Shown in pieces: positions 34,633 through 41,113 of a DNA stretch of 64,000 bases (within the stretch, counting starts at the first letter, position 1; each line of letters opens with the position of its first letter). The DNA comes from a virus. The translations under genes and the position numbers were made by a program. The stretch covers positions 20,701 through 84,700 of the IMG/VR virus record IMGVR_UViG_3300045017_000165; one strand, given 5' to 3'. A model generated the notes under the pieces. That model did no database searches and had not been told where the DNA came from. It saw only the letters and a program-made list of their open reading frames with translations.

Positions 34633-35256
34633 CTAGCTTTTCTTATCATTGAAAGCTCCCAGTCTCCAGCGAGCCAACGGTACAAATACCTCGCCCGGAT
34701 CTGGTAAGCGGTGTGAGTAGCATTGCGCACGCATTTCGTCGTAGTCAGAGTGCATAAGATTATCTGAACACCAACCCACTTTTAATAGCTCGGCGTTCAA
34801 TCCAGCGCTTGGATAATTGTTATCTGCTGACACACTAAAGAGTAACACTGGCAATATACTCCAGCTATTTGCGAGACAGATCTTTAAGATTTCTCTTAAG
34901 ATATGATCGCTTTCATAGCGTGAGCTAGAGCGTATAGCATTATCAAATTCACCATAAGATATAAGCTCCCCTCTAGCAGCTGTGAGTAAAAGAACATTAA
35001 GACCAGCTGCTATTCTGAAGCCTCTGAGTTCTCTTGCTCTTTCAATACCAACTTGGGTTGCTTTCTTATTGTCGTAGCCTGCTTTTTCTTCGCAGTCTGC
35101 GAGTGCTTTCTTATATGCATCGAACGATTTAATAGTAAGCATATAGCTTCCTTCATTTGATCCCTTATTTTTAAAACTGCGCCACATCGCGGGATCTTTT
35201 CCAGTGGCACACCTTTGGATATTTGGACCGATATAGCGCTCGGTTCCCACACGCAT
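34633..35256 (-). CDS. Hypothetical protein
   Basis: A 207-residue protein of unknown family with several Cys residues and a hydrophobic stretch (A-A-G-L-N-V-L-L-L-T, about residues 82-91). The late motif C-S-D-N-L-M-H-S-D-Y-D-E and C-Y-S-H could bind metal. It starts six bases after the lipoprotein gene stop, so it is co-transcribed and perhaps coupled. No signal peptide. It is the last gene of the minus unit before the terminator. Confidence 0.65.
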   Translation of the reverse strand: MRVGTERYIGPNIQRCATGKDPAMWRSFKNKGSNEGSYMLTIKSFDAYKKALADCEEKAGYDNKKATQVGIERARELRGFRIAAGLNVLLLTAARGELISYGEFDNAIRSSSRYESDHILREILKICLANSWSILPVLLFSVSADNNYPSAGLNAELLKVGWCSDNLMHSDYDEMRAQCYSHRLPDPGEVFVPLARWRLGAFNDKKS

Positions 35257-35262
35257 TTGTTA

Positions 35263-35697
35263 TTACTCACTATCGGAAGACTCAGAGAGTTTAAGCTTCA
35301 TAAGTTCTTCGTCTAGTGTAGGAGCAGCTTCAAACCCTTCGATATTACCGCGCTTGTCGCAGCACTTACCTTTTGGTTTAGGTTCGTTTGGCGACAGCCC
35401 AACATATATACGAAGTGTTCGATACTTTTCCTCTGTATTGGCTTTATCTATGTTCAGATTTTTCAGTGCCTGTTCGAGCTCAGCTTTTTCAGCAATAAGA
35501 CGTTTTTCTCTCGCTTGAACTTCTTCAACGTCTATGTGAACAACGGCACCGCTTTTAGTGATAGCCATGCCAGGTTTAATGTGTTCTTCCTGCATAGCAT
35601 TTTCCATTGTGCGCATCTCTTTATACACTGGCTGAGATGCACACGCGCTTAGGATAACAAGAGACACTGACGCAACCATTAGTGTTATGTTTTTCAT
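35263..35697 (-). CDS. Lipoprotein with coiled coil
   Basis: A 144-residue protein with a lipoprotein signal: basic start (M-K-N), hydrophobic core and lipobox L-S-A-C at residues 16-19. The mature part has a coiled coil (about residues 55-95), a Cys-Cys pair near 113, and an acidic C-terminus (E-S-S-D-S-E). It should be anchored in the host membrane facing the periplasm. Phage lipoproteins of this kind can block superinfection or help lysis (a spanin-like part is possible, but no partner is seen). An AGGAGG site precedes the ATG. Confidence 0.8.
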   Translation of the reverse strand: MKNITLMVASVSLVILSACASQPVYKEMRTMENAMQEEHIKPGMAITKSGAVVHIDVEEVQAREKRLIAEKAELEQALKNLNIDKANTEEKYRTLRIYVGLSPNEPKPKGKCCDKRGNIEGFEAAPTLDEELMKLKLSESSDSE

Positions 35698-35767
35698 AAC
35701 ATCCTCCTATTTGTTTCAGTTACTTGTTTAATTAACTCGACCTGACTGTGTTTAAATCTTTAATTAA

Positions 35768-35811
35768 GACGTACCAACGAGCTGATGAACAGCAGTACTC
35801 GTGGGTACGTC
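35768..35811. terminator. Long hairpin at the edge of the phased array
   Basis: GACGTACC-A-ACGAG (35768-35781) pairs with CTCGT-G-GGTACGTC (35798-35811), one mismatch, 16-base loop. On the minus strand it is followed by TTAATTAAAG. It marks the boundary of the 5-bp periodic array and may end its transcript or be a protein site. Confidence 0.5.
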
Positions 35812-35818
35812 TCATTTC

Positions 35819-36070
35819 ACTACGACACGTCACTTGACATTACTTTAACCTCACGGAACTTTACCTTACTTCACATGACGGCACCACGACCATACTTTAC
35901 TCGACCATACGTTACCATGACTTTACTCTACTCAGCAGTACCATACGGTGCTTCACAGTACCCGCACGCCACTCGACTAAACGGTACCATACCTCCACAA
36001 CACAGAACGGCACAAAACCCCACCCCACATTACCAATACTGGACTGGACAGGACGACACATAACCCTTAC
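35819..36070. repeat. Helically phased AC/GT array 1 (about 250 bp)
   Basis: On the plus strand an AC dinucleotide recurs every 5 bases, with a 6-base step at seven places (35842, 35883, 35914, 35960, 35991, 36032, 36063). From 35822 to 36069 there are about 48 steps over 247 bases, so two steps average 10.3 bp. The three bases between vary freely. Only about two positions deviate (35934 and 35950, AG and GC). It is not in codon register. It fills the space between the hairpin and the stop of the 36098-36889 gene. Confidence 0.85.
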
Positions 36071-36097
36071 TGAAAGCCATCCATGGCAAACAAGTAG

Positions 36098-36889
36098 TTA
36101 CGCAGATTCGATCGTGCACTTGAACTGTCCGTAGCCTGCGTTTCTCCACTGACCTAAGCCCGACACTCTTCCGTATGAGAAGAGTTTCTTTAGAGCTTCT
36201 TCAGTGAGCGGGGAATTCTCAAGCACGAGAAGTGTGAACTTGAGAGCGGCTCCGGATTCAATGCACTCGCTTTTAGCTACAGAGACGCGTGGACCTTGAG
36301 CTGTCATAGCTCTCAGTGAACGCTCACAGTACTTGATTGAGCCATCAGCACTCTTCATCACGTCTTTATCAAACGAGATGAATTGTTGCTCAATTGTTAC
36401 GTGTTGATTAATGATCGATTCCGTATAGCTTGCTGAGTTGAGGATCGTACCATTCTTTTTAGGAAGAGTACGAGCTACCGCTTCAGCAGCTGCTTTTAGG
36501 AATCCTTTAATCATGTGATCTCCGATACACGGCATTCCTGCCTTGTCGCGGAAGAACACTGTAACGCCTCGAAGTTCTTGCTCGTCGAGAGTTTCTTTTA
36601 AAGATTCGAGTTCACCTTTGATAGCAAGTTCGCGTTCTTCTGAGGTGAACTTTCTACCCACGAGAGTTTCAAGCTTATCGAGAAGCTTATCGGTTTCAAG
36701 TTTACCGCGCTCTTCGGTGATCTGTAGAGCTTCTAGGTACTTATTAATCTCAGCGTTGTAGCTACCTTTCTCTTGAATAAGCTTACGCTGCTTTTGAATG
36801 ATATGTTGTTCGTGAATCGACGGATCCGCCGGATTCGTGCCCAAAATGTCACGTGTGAATGACAAGACTACTTTATATTCTTTAAACAT
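36098..36889 (-). CDS. Unknown protein with RAMP-like glycine loop
   Basis: A 263-residue protein. The N-terminus (Y-K-V-V-L-S-F-T-R-D-I-L-G) is a beta strand followed by a long charged coiled coil (about residues 30-100). The C-terminus has G-L-G-Q-W-R-N-A-G-Y-G-Q-F, which resembles the G-x-G-x-x-R-x-x-G-x-G loop of RAMP (Cas5/6/7-like, ferredoxin-fold) RNA-binding proteins. The resemblance is by eye, and the rest does not show a second RAMP signature. The gene directly precedes array 1 in the direction of transcription. No SD is obvious within the short leader after the upstream terminator. Confidence 0.65.
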   Translation of the reverse strand: MFKEYKVVLSFTRDILGTNPADPSIHEQHIIQKQRKLIQEKGSYNAEINKYLEALQITEERGKLETDKLLDKLETLVGRKFTSEERELAIKGELESLKETLDEQELRGVTVFFRDKAGMPCIGDHMIKGFLKAAAEAVARTLPKKNGTILNSASYTESIINQHVTIEQQFISFDKDVMKSADGSIKYCERSLRAMTAQGPRVSVAKSECIESGAALKFTLLVLENSPLTEEALKKLFSYGRVSGLGQWRNAGYGQFKCTIESA

Positions 36890-36910
36890 TTTAATACGCT
36901 TTCAAATAAA

Positions 36911-36950
36911 AGCGGTCACGCTCTACACTAGTTCATAGAGCGTGACCGCT
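36911..36950 (-). terminator. Terminator after the AT-hook-like gene
   Basis: A perfect 15-bp stem (AGCGGTCACGCTCTA with its complement), ten-base loop, followed on the minus strand by TTTTATTT. It lies between two minus genes only 72 bases apart. Confidence 0.9.
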
Positions 36951-36961
36951 AGTTTTAGGTT

Positions 36962-37183
36962 TTACAGTACTTCTGGCTTAGATTTCTTGCCTGGCTTTTT
37001 ATTAGCTGCGGCAGGATTCTTAGCCGGTCTTCCACGCTTCTTTACGGTGCTTGGCGGCGTTGCATCGTCGTTAGCCATAAAGCGATCGTAAGCTTTCACA
37101 GCTACTGCGCCTGCTGCTGCGGAAGCGACGTAAGGAAGTGCTTTCTTAGTTACTGACCATACTGATGATAGAAAACCACTCAT
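36962..37183 (-). CDS. Small protein with hydrophobic helix and AT-hook-like tail
   Basis: Seventy-three residues. Residues 14-30 form an Ala-rich hydrophobic helix (L-P-Y-V-A-S-A-A-A-G-A-V-A-V) that could enter a membrane. The C-terminal half is strongly basic, with K-K-R-G-R-P-A-K-N-P, close to the AT-hook R-G-R-P core, and a run of Lys, Pro and Ala. It may tether AT-rich DNA to a membrane or scaffold. An AGGAGG site precedes the ATG, and two TATAAG/TATAAT motifs lie in its leader. Role inferred. Confidence 0.65.
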   Translation of the reverse strand: MSGFLSSVWSVTKKALPYVASAAAGAVAVKAYDRFMANDDATPPSTVKKRGRPAKNPAAANKKPGKKSKPEVL

Positions 37184-37291
37184 GGGATCCTCCTAATGAG
37201 TTTGTTTATGTTGTTGATTGTTGGTTGTTGCTAGCAACATTGTCTCGACCAACATTCGAGACAATACTTTAAAAACTTTTTCACTAATAAT

Positions 37292-37300
37292 CTTATACCC
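37292..37300 (-). promoter_or_regulatory. GGGTATAAG promoter-like motif for the 37183 gene
   Basis: The minus strand reads TTTTCGGGTATAAGATTATTAGTGAAAA. Core identical to 43787-43795. A second, GGGTATAATA, lies at 37331-37340, 40 bases upstream, so tandem promoters are possible. The start codon is about 110 bases downstream. Confidence 0.6.
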
Positions 37301-37330
37301 GAAAATGGCTATTTTTATCCAATAGTTAGA

Positions 37331-37340
37331 TATTATACCC
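37331..37340 (-). promoter_or_regulatory. GGGTATAATA promoter-like motif (second copy)
   Basis: Located between the terminator of the 37400 gene and the GGGTATAAG motif. It contains a consensus-like TATAAT. Confidence 0.5.
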
Positions 37341-37350
37341 TATGGGGGTA

Positions 37351-37389
37351 TAAAAGGTGTGCGCATAACAGATAGCTTATGCGCACACC
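37351..37389 (-). terminator. Terminator after the 37400-37639 gene
   Basis: A perfect 13-bp stem (GGTGTGCGCATAA with TTATGCGCACACC), eight-base loop, followed by TTTTAT on the minus strand. Confidence 0.9.
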
Positions 37390-37399
37390 CAGATTCAAA

Positions 37400-37639
37400 T
37401 TACTCTGAGAACATCTCAGCAAGCTTACTTTTAGCTTCAGCTTGATGTTCTGCGGGCACTTCTTTTAGATTTATGTTTACGGTGACAGTTCCATCTTCGT
37501 TAGTGATAGCTTTACCAACCATGTAGCTGTCACCACCTAGATCAAGTCTTATTGACATCTTCTTAATATAACCGCTTGAAAACGCCATAAGAGTCACGTC
37601 ACTAACAATCTCTCTTACCACTTCTCTTAACCTAATCAT
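37400..37639 (-). CDS. Small hypothetical protein
   Basis: A 79-residue protein if it starts at the ATG at 37639, chosen because GGAGG lies nine bases upstream; longer in-frame starts have no such site. It has an amphipathic N-terminal helix (M-I-R-L-R-E-V-V-R-E-I-V) and two beta strands (Y-M-V-G-K-A, T-V-T-V-N-I-N-L). Terminator hairpins flank it on both sides, so it is probably a single-gene unit. No family recognised. Confidence 0.6.
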   Translation of the reverse strand: MIRLREVVREIVSDVTLMAFSSGYIKKMSIRLDLGGDSYMVGKAITNEDGTVTVNINLKEVPAEHQAEAKSKLAEMFSE

Positions 37640-37662
37640 ATTCCGTACCTCCATAATGAAGT

Positions 37663-37689
37663 GGGTGCGGATTAGAAGTCTCCGCACCC
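37663..37689 (-). terminator. Hairpin after the collagen-like lipoprotein gene
   Basis: GGGTGCGGA pairs with TCCGCACCC around a nine-base loop. It lacks a clear T run on the minus strand, so it may be a weak terminator or a leader structure of the next gene. Confidence 0.5.
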
Positions 37690-37707
37690 GCTGACATGAT
37701 TCTGGTA

Positions 37708-38523
37708 TTACTCGGCATTTATTGAGATACCGGTAGTACCTGTTAACGAGGTCATAAGTGCAGGATCTGAACTAAAGTCTACACTCGTCACTGTAGCTCC
37801 ATAGAACCCCGTGGGGGCAGCTATGTCTACACAGGTAGATGAGTCGTAGGCTTTATAGGATCTAACAGTCCTTGACATTATGTCGTTAGTTAAAGCGACA
37901 TAATATACACCGTTATTGTTCAGCAGGACTTTGAGCATAGACCCAGCATCAGGATCATTATGACCTGAGGTTAGTCGGTTAGTCCTGACCACAGGAGTTC
38001 CGACGCACCCCAAACTAGGGTAGTAGATACGGGCACGAAGTCCGTACTCACTACCGAACTCGTTCTTATTTATGTTGACTACGAACCCACCAGTAGTATG
38101 CCAAAACGCAATGCCAACTGCGCTTTGACTAATTAGAGTTCCCATTACAACACCGAGCGAGTTCCTTACTACGAACCGAGGAGCAGCTGTACCAGCAGGA
38201 CCCTGGGCACCTTGAGCGCCCTGAGCACCTGTAGCTCCAACCGCACCCGCAGCACCTGTAGCTCCTGTGGCGCCTTGTGGTCCTTGAGGACCTTGAGCGC
38301 CATTAGATACTACAGCAGTGTTACCGCTTGGATCTGTGATACGAACGCCGTCTGACAGCTGAGTAATGGTGATTGAACCAACACTCATACTTTCACCGAC
38401 GCTAAGGTTAGTAGCCGCACCGTCCACTGGCATGACTGTTACGGATTCACTTACACAACCTGAGAGAACAGCTACTGAAGTTACAATCAAACTACCAACT
38501 GACATCATCATGAGCTTATTCAT
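37708..38523 (-). CDS. Lipoprotein with collagen-like repeats
   Basis: A 271-residue secreted lipoprotein. The signal has a basic start, a hydrophobic core and lipobox L-S-G-C at residues 20-23. Residues about 77-112 are eleven or so G-x-y triplets (G-P-Q, G-A-T, G-A-A, G-A-Q), a collagen-like triple-helix segment that would trimerise the protein. The C-terminal 155 residues form a beta-rich domain with paired Cys. It should be displayed from a host membrane after infection. Its place in the early region favours a cell-surface or periplasmic role such as exclusion of other phages, but this is inference. Confidence 0.8.
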   Translation of the reverse strand: MNKLMMMSVGSLIVTSVAVLSGCVSESVTVMPVDGAATNLSVGESMSVGSITITQLSDGVRITDPSGNTAVVSNGAQGPQGPQGATGATGAAGAVGATGAQGAQGAQGPAGTAAPRFVVRNSLGVVMGTLISQSAVGIAFWHTTGGFVVNINKNEFGSEYGLRARIYYPSLGCVGTPVVRTNRLTSGHNDPDAGSMLKVLLNNNGVYYVALTNDIMSRTVRSYKAYDSSTCVDIAAPTGFYGATVTSVDFSSDPALMTSLTGTTGISINAE

Positions 38524-38568
38524 AACGTCCTACCTTTCATGATTACATTGATTGGATCGCGACGAGCT

Positions 38569-38970
38569 TCACAGTGAACGCACGACATGTGCGAACTTAC
38601 TGAGCGCATCGTTTGTTTCTTGCAGTAAGCGTCTTCTGAGAATCTTTTGTAGTAGAGGTAGCTCTGAGATATATTTTTTGTGAGCGATTAGAGTATTTGC
38701 TAATTGCTCAGTCAAATATTCTTTAGCTATCTTTACTGCTAGTACGTCGTCGACCTTAGAGGTATCAAATTCTCTATCGTCGTCTAAAAGTGCTAGCTTA
38801 AAATTCTCAGCAGTTTGCTCAGCACATCCGATTACAAGTTCGTCTGTGCTTTTTAGTTTCACTAGATCTACAATCGTCTTCGCGACAAGATCACCCAACA
38901 GTGATTTTTCTGACATTCTTTTTCGTTGGAGTGTCTGGCTTGGCGACGCGTGGTTTTTTACGTTCGACAT
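38569..38970 (-). CDS. Hypothetical helical protein
   Basis: A 133-residue helical protein of unknown family. The ATG at 38970 is chosen because a strong AAGGAGG site precedes it; this makes it overlap the end of the upstream gene by 80 bases in another frame. A shorter start at 38916 (M-S-E-K-S-L-L-G-D-L) has a weak site. It ends in a basic helix (L-R-R-R-L-L-Q-E-T-N-D). Co-transcribed with 38891-39406. Confidence 0.6.
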   Translation of the reverse strand: MSNVKNHASPSQTLQRKRMSEKSLLGDLVAKTIVDLVKLKSTDELVIGCAEQTAENFKLALLDDDREFDTSKVDDVLAVKIAKEYLTEQLANTLIAHKKYISELPLLQKILRRRLLQETNDALSKFAHVVRSL

Positions 38971-39406
38971 TTTGCAGTCCTCCTTTTTCTTCGATTGATT
39001 TGATGTAGTGTCTTACGGCTACGATTACCCCGCCCGCTACTTGCTTCATTTTGGAAATGATAAGTAGTTTGGCAAAGTGCGCAGCCTTGTCAGCACCTAC
39101 ATCGTCTTTGTTAATGATCGATCCCATCACGAAGAACATCGCCCCGTACTTGAGCTTACGGAGCGTTTCGATATGAAGACCATTAGGGCGGTCATCTATC
39201 TGTGACGGGAACATCTTTACGAAAACAGCCGCGAATTTCTCGGTAGTTGCCGATAGGGTCTCGAGCGTGTTCACGACTGAGTTCATTAGCCCTTCATTAC
39301 TTTCATTGTCAGCCAGTTTAGCGGCGGACTCTGAAAAGGCTTCAAGAGACTCTGCGAATACGTGCATTGAGTCTAGTTCGTCTTTGCTTAGTTTTAATGT
39401 TTTCAT
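38891..39406 (-). CDS. Hypothetical helical protein
   Basis: A 171-residue protein, largely helical, with a basic Lys/Pro/Thr-rich C-terminus (K-K-P-R-V-A-K-P-D-T-P-T-K-K). An AGAGGTG site precedes the ATG, and a GGGTATATG promoter-like motif lies about 150 bases upstream. It heads a two-gene unit with a long coding overlap. No domain recognised. Confidence 0.65.
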   Translation of the reverse strand: MKTLKLSKDELDSMHVFAESLEAFSESAAKLADNESNEGLMNSVVNTLETLSATTEKFAAVFVKMFPSQIDDRPNGLHIETLRKLKYGAMFFVMGSIINKDDVGADKAAHFAKLLIISKMKQVAGGVIVAVRHYIKSIEEKGGLQNVERKKPRVAKPDTPTKKNVRKITVG

Positions 39407-39550
39407 AGGTCACCTCTTTGGTTAATAGTTAAAGTTTTAGTTTGGATACACGACCGCCCAACGCTAGCACCGTTTAGATGCAGCGTTAGACGGGGTCTAA
39501 GCTTTATGTAAAGGGAGGAAAAAATAGCTTAAGGGAATAAGTATTTTTTA

Positions 39551-39570
39551 CCTATTAAACATATACCCTT
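39551..39570 (-). promoter_or_regulatory. GGGTATATG promoter-like motif for the 39406 gene
   Basis: The minus strand reads AAGGGTATATGTTTAATAGG, sharing TTTAATAGG(T) with the motif at 16421-16440. It lies in a 240-base gap that otherwise holds only a short inverted repeat (AACGCT with AGCGTT near 39460-39490). Confidence 0.55.
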
Positions 39571-39648
39571 AAAAGGGCTGTTTTTGCCTGTATTTTTGAT
39601 GGGTTAGTGGAGGTCTAAAAAGGGTGTTTTTTAGGTATTCAGATGGAC

Positions 39649-39849
39649 TTATTTGGGGGTTGATTTAAAGCCCTTGAGGAAGCCTGAAACGTTATAGTTC
39701 TTTGGAGCGTTTATGGCATCTATATCGGCATAGCTAAGCCCTAGATTTTTGAGTCTTCCCCACTCTCTTGTGGAGCGAAGCTTTTTTGTAAGAGCGGGGT
39801 TTTTAGCGAATATTGATCTTAGAAGCTGGTATGCACCTGGTTTAGACAT
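39649..39849 (-). CDS. Small basic hypothetical protein
   Basis: Sixty-six residues, basic, with no membrane segment. The end (V-S-G-F-L-K-G-F-K-S-T) has a loose likeness to the G-F-x-K tag, but at the C-terminus. The start codon follows AAATTACCTTC with no strong site on the minus strand (AAGGTAATTTT lies antisense), so the start is uncertain. A terminator separates it from the upstream gene. Confidence 0.45.
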   Translation of the reverse strand: MSKPGAYQLLRSIFAKNPALTKKLRSTREWGRLKNLGLSYADIDAINAPKNYNVSGFLKGFKSTPK

Positions 39850-39876
39850 GAAGGTAATTTTATCGCAATACCTAAA

Positions 39877-39903
39877 AAAGAGCCAGAGGGGAGCCGGCTC
39901 TTT
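39877..39903 (-). terminator. Terminator after the 39910-40203 gene
   Basis: AAAGAGCC pairs with GGCTCTTT around a GC-rich loop, followed on the minus strand by TTTTTTAGG. Confidence 0.8.
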
Positions 39904-39909
39904 CGGTTA

Positions 39910-40203
39910 TTAGTTCATCCAATTCTTACTGGGTATGACGAATGTTTTAACAGCATTATCTGAATCATCGGGGGATGATTGTTCTACTGCTGTACTCGCC
40001 TTGGCTGTCAAAGATTTGAACGTAGTAACGATCTTACTGAAATCTTTACTTAGTTTTTTAAAATCCCTGAGAGTTTTATTACTCAGTACTAACTGGCGCT
40101 TCATTTCAATCGCCTGACTACGAAGTTTTAAAATCTGAAGCATCAGATAGATGCATGTCAGTCCTAAAACAACTAATGAGACGCTGAAAACTTTGTTATA
40201 CAT
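39910..40203 (-). CDS. Small membrane-anchored protein
   Basis: A 97-residue protein. The ATG at 40203 is preceded by AAGGA. Residues 4-24 (V-F-S-V-S-L-V-V-L-G-L-T-C-I-Y-L-M-L) are a single membrane anchor. A helical, coiled-coil-like region follows (about residues 25-70), then a Ser/Asp-rich linker. No lipobox. It begins directly at the end of the long phased array 2, much as the lipoprotein at 35697 follows array 1. Function unknown. Confidence 0.65.
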   Translation of the reverse strand: MYNKVFSVSLVVLGLTCIYLMLQILKLRSQAIEMKRQLVLSNKTLRDFKKLSKDFSKIVTTFKSLTAKASTAVEQSSPDDSDNAVKTFVIPSKNWMN

Positions 40204-40227
40204 ACGATTCCTTCCCAATAACAAGTA

Positions 40228-40757
40228 ACGTTACCGTACCTTACCTTACGAAACCCCAACGCAACGCTACTGAACTCCACATAACTATACCACCACACAA
40301 CATAATCACCACTACCGCGCAACACATTACATTACCCCGCCAAGACAGTGCATTACTTCACCGTACTAAAGCTAAGCCCTACCGCACAGTACCCTACCCG
40401 AACCGGTTTCTACCGGAACACAACACTACTAAACTTAACTACACCATACCGTCACGTTACATGACGAAACTGCACTGACGCAGTACATTGCTTTACCGAG
40501 ACTTTACTACACTCAACGACACTTCACGCTACCCAACCGTGACTTTACTGCACCCTACTACACATCACGATACCTCACTGTGGCTTTACCCCACGACACA
40601 CCACCCAATCAAACATCACCATACCGCACGGGACTCTACCGAGACGCTGCCATGCTGGACGTTACTTTGCCATAGCAATACTGCACAACACGTTACCCGA
40701 CCTTACCATAGCATCACCTTACAACACGAGACCTTGCGTCACTGTAGCATCGCAGTA
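40228..40757. repeat. Helically phased AC(GC) array 2 (about 530 bp)
   Basis: On the plus strand AC, sometimes GC, recurs every 5 bases with intermittent 6-base steps. For example AC starts at 40228, 33, 38, 43, 48, 53, 59, 64, 69, 74, 79, 84, 89, 95; at 40301, 06, 11, 16, 21, 26, 31, 36, 42, 47, 52, 57; and at 40485, 90, 95, 500, 505, (GC 511), 516, 521, 526, 531. Over about 529 bases there are about 15-16 six-base steps, again near 10.3 bp per two units. No supported gene lies in it. It runs from the stop of the 41009 gene to the start region of the 40203 gene. Confidence 0.85.
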
Positions 40758-41009
40758 CTAATGTGCAGTATCGTTACGGACTTCGTCTGAACTAAACGAT
40801 GTCGCCGCAACGTAATTATTTTTTTCCTGTGGTGGATAAACAAGAAAAACCGTCCTGCCGTTTAGTACGACTGGAAGCATAGTGTGTATTCCTGTCGTAG
40901 CTACTTTGGAAGATTCTTCCAAAATATCCGCAAGAGCTCTTAGCTGCTCTGGCGAAGTTTCAAATAATTGCCCGTGTACAACTTGTCCCGTAGTTTTAAA
41001 TTTTTCCAC
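40758..41009 (-). CDS. Small hypothetical protein
   Basis: An 83-residue protein that starts at GTG behind a GGGGAGA site. The sequence is a mix of helix (P-E-Q-L-R-A-L-A-D-I-L) and strands (L-P-V-V-L-N-G-R-T-V-F-L-V-Y). No family recognised. A terminator hairpin lies between its promoter-like motif and its start codon. Its last codons run into the edge of the phased array, and the stop marks the array end. Confidence 0.6.
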   Translation of the reverse strand: MEKFKTTGQVVHGQLFETSPEQLRALADILEESSKVATTGIHTMLPVVLNGRTVFLVYPPQEKNNYVAATSFSSDEVRNDTAH

Positions 41010-41033
41010 GACAAATCTCCCCTAAATAAAAAA

Positions 41034-41062
41034 GGGAGCCGTCTAAAAGATAGACGACTCCC
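41034..41062 (-). terminator. Terminator or attenuator ahead of the 41009 gene
   Basis: On the minus strand GGGAG-T-CGTCTA pairs with TAGACG-G-CTCCC around TCTTT, then TTTTTT. The hairpin lies 25 bases before the GTG at 41009 and after the promoter-like motif at 41086, so it ends the upstream unit or attenuates the next gene. Confidence 0.85.
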
Positions 41063-41085
41063 AAGTTGGTTTTCACTACTTTAAA

Positions 41086-41093
41086 CTTATACC
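41086..41093 (-). promoter_or_regulatory. GGTATAAG promoter-like motif
   Basis: The minus strand reads AATGGTATAAGTTTAAAGTAGTGAAAA, resembling the motifs at 16421 and 37292 including the trailing GTGAAA. It sits between the stop at 41114 and the terminator hairpin at 41062. Confidence 0.55.
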
Positions 41094-41113
41094 ATTTAAA
41101 TTAATGGTTTAGT

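Noticed and set aside
35785-36063. Open frame of 92 codons on the plus strand
   Set aside because: It lies wholly in phased array 1; the 5-base period is not in codon register, and the frame is open because the sequence is poor in stop triplets.
35819-40757. CRISPR array or classical iteron set as explanation of the two arrays
   Set aside because: There are no repeats longer than a dinucleotide and no spacers of fixed length; only the 5-base phase is kept.
40488-40790. Open frame of 100 codons on the plus strand
   Set aside because: Same reason: it falls in array 2 and has low-complexity Thr/His/Tyr composition with no ribosome site.
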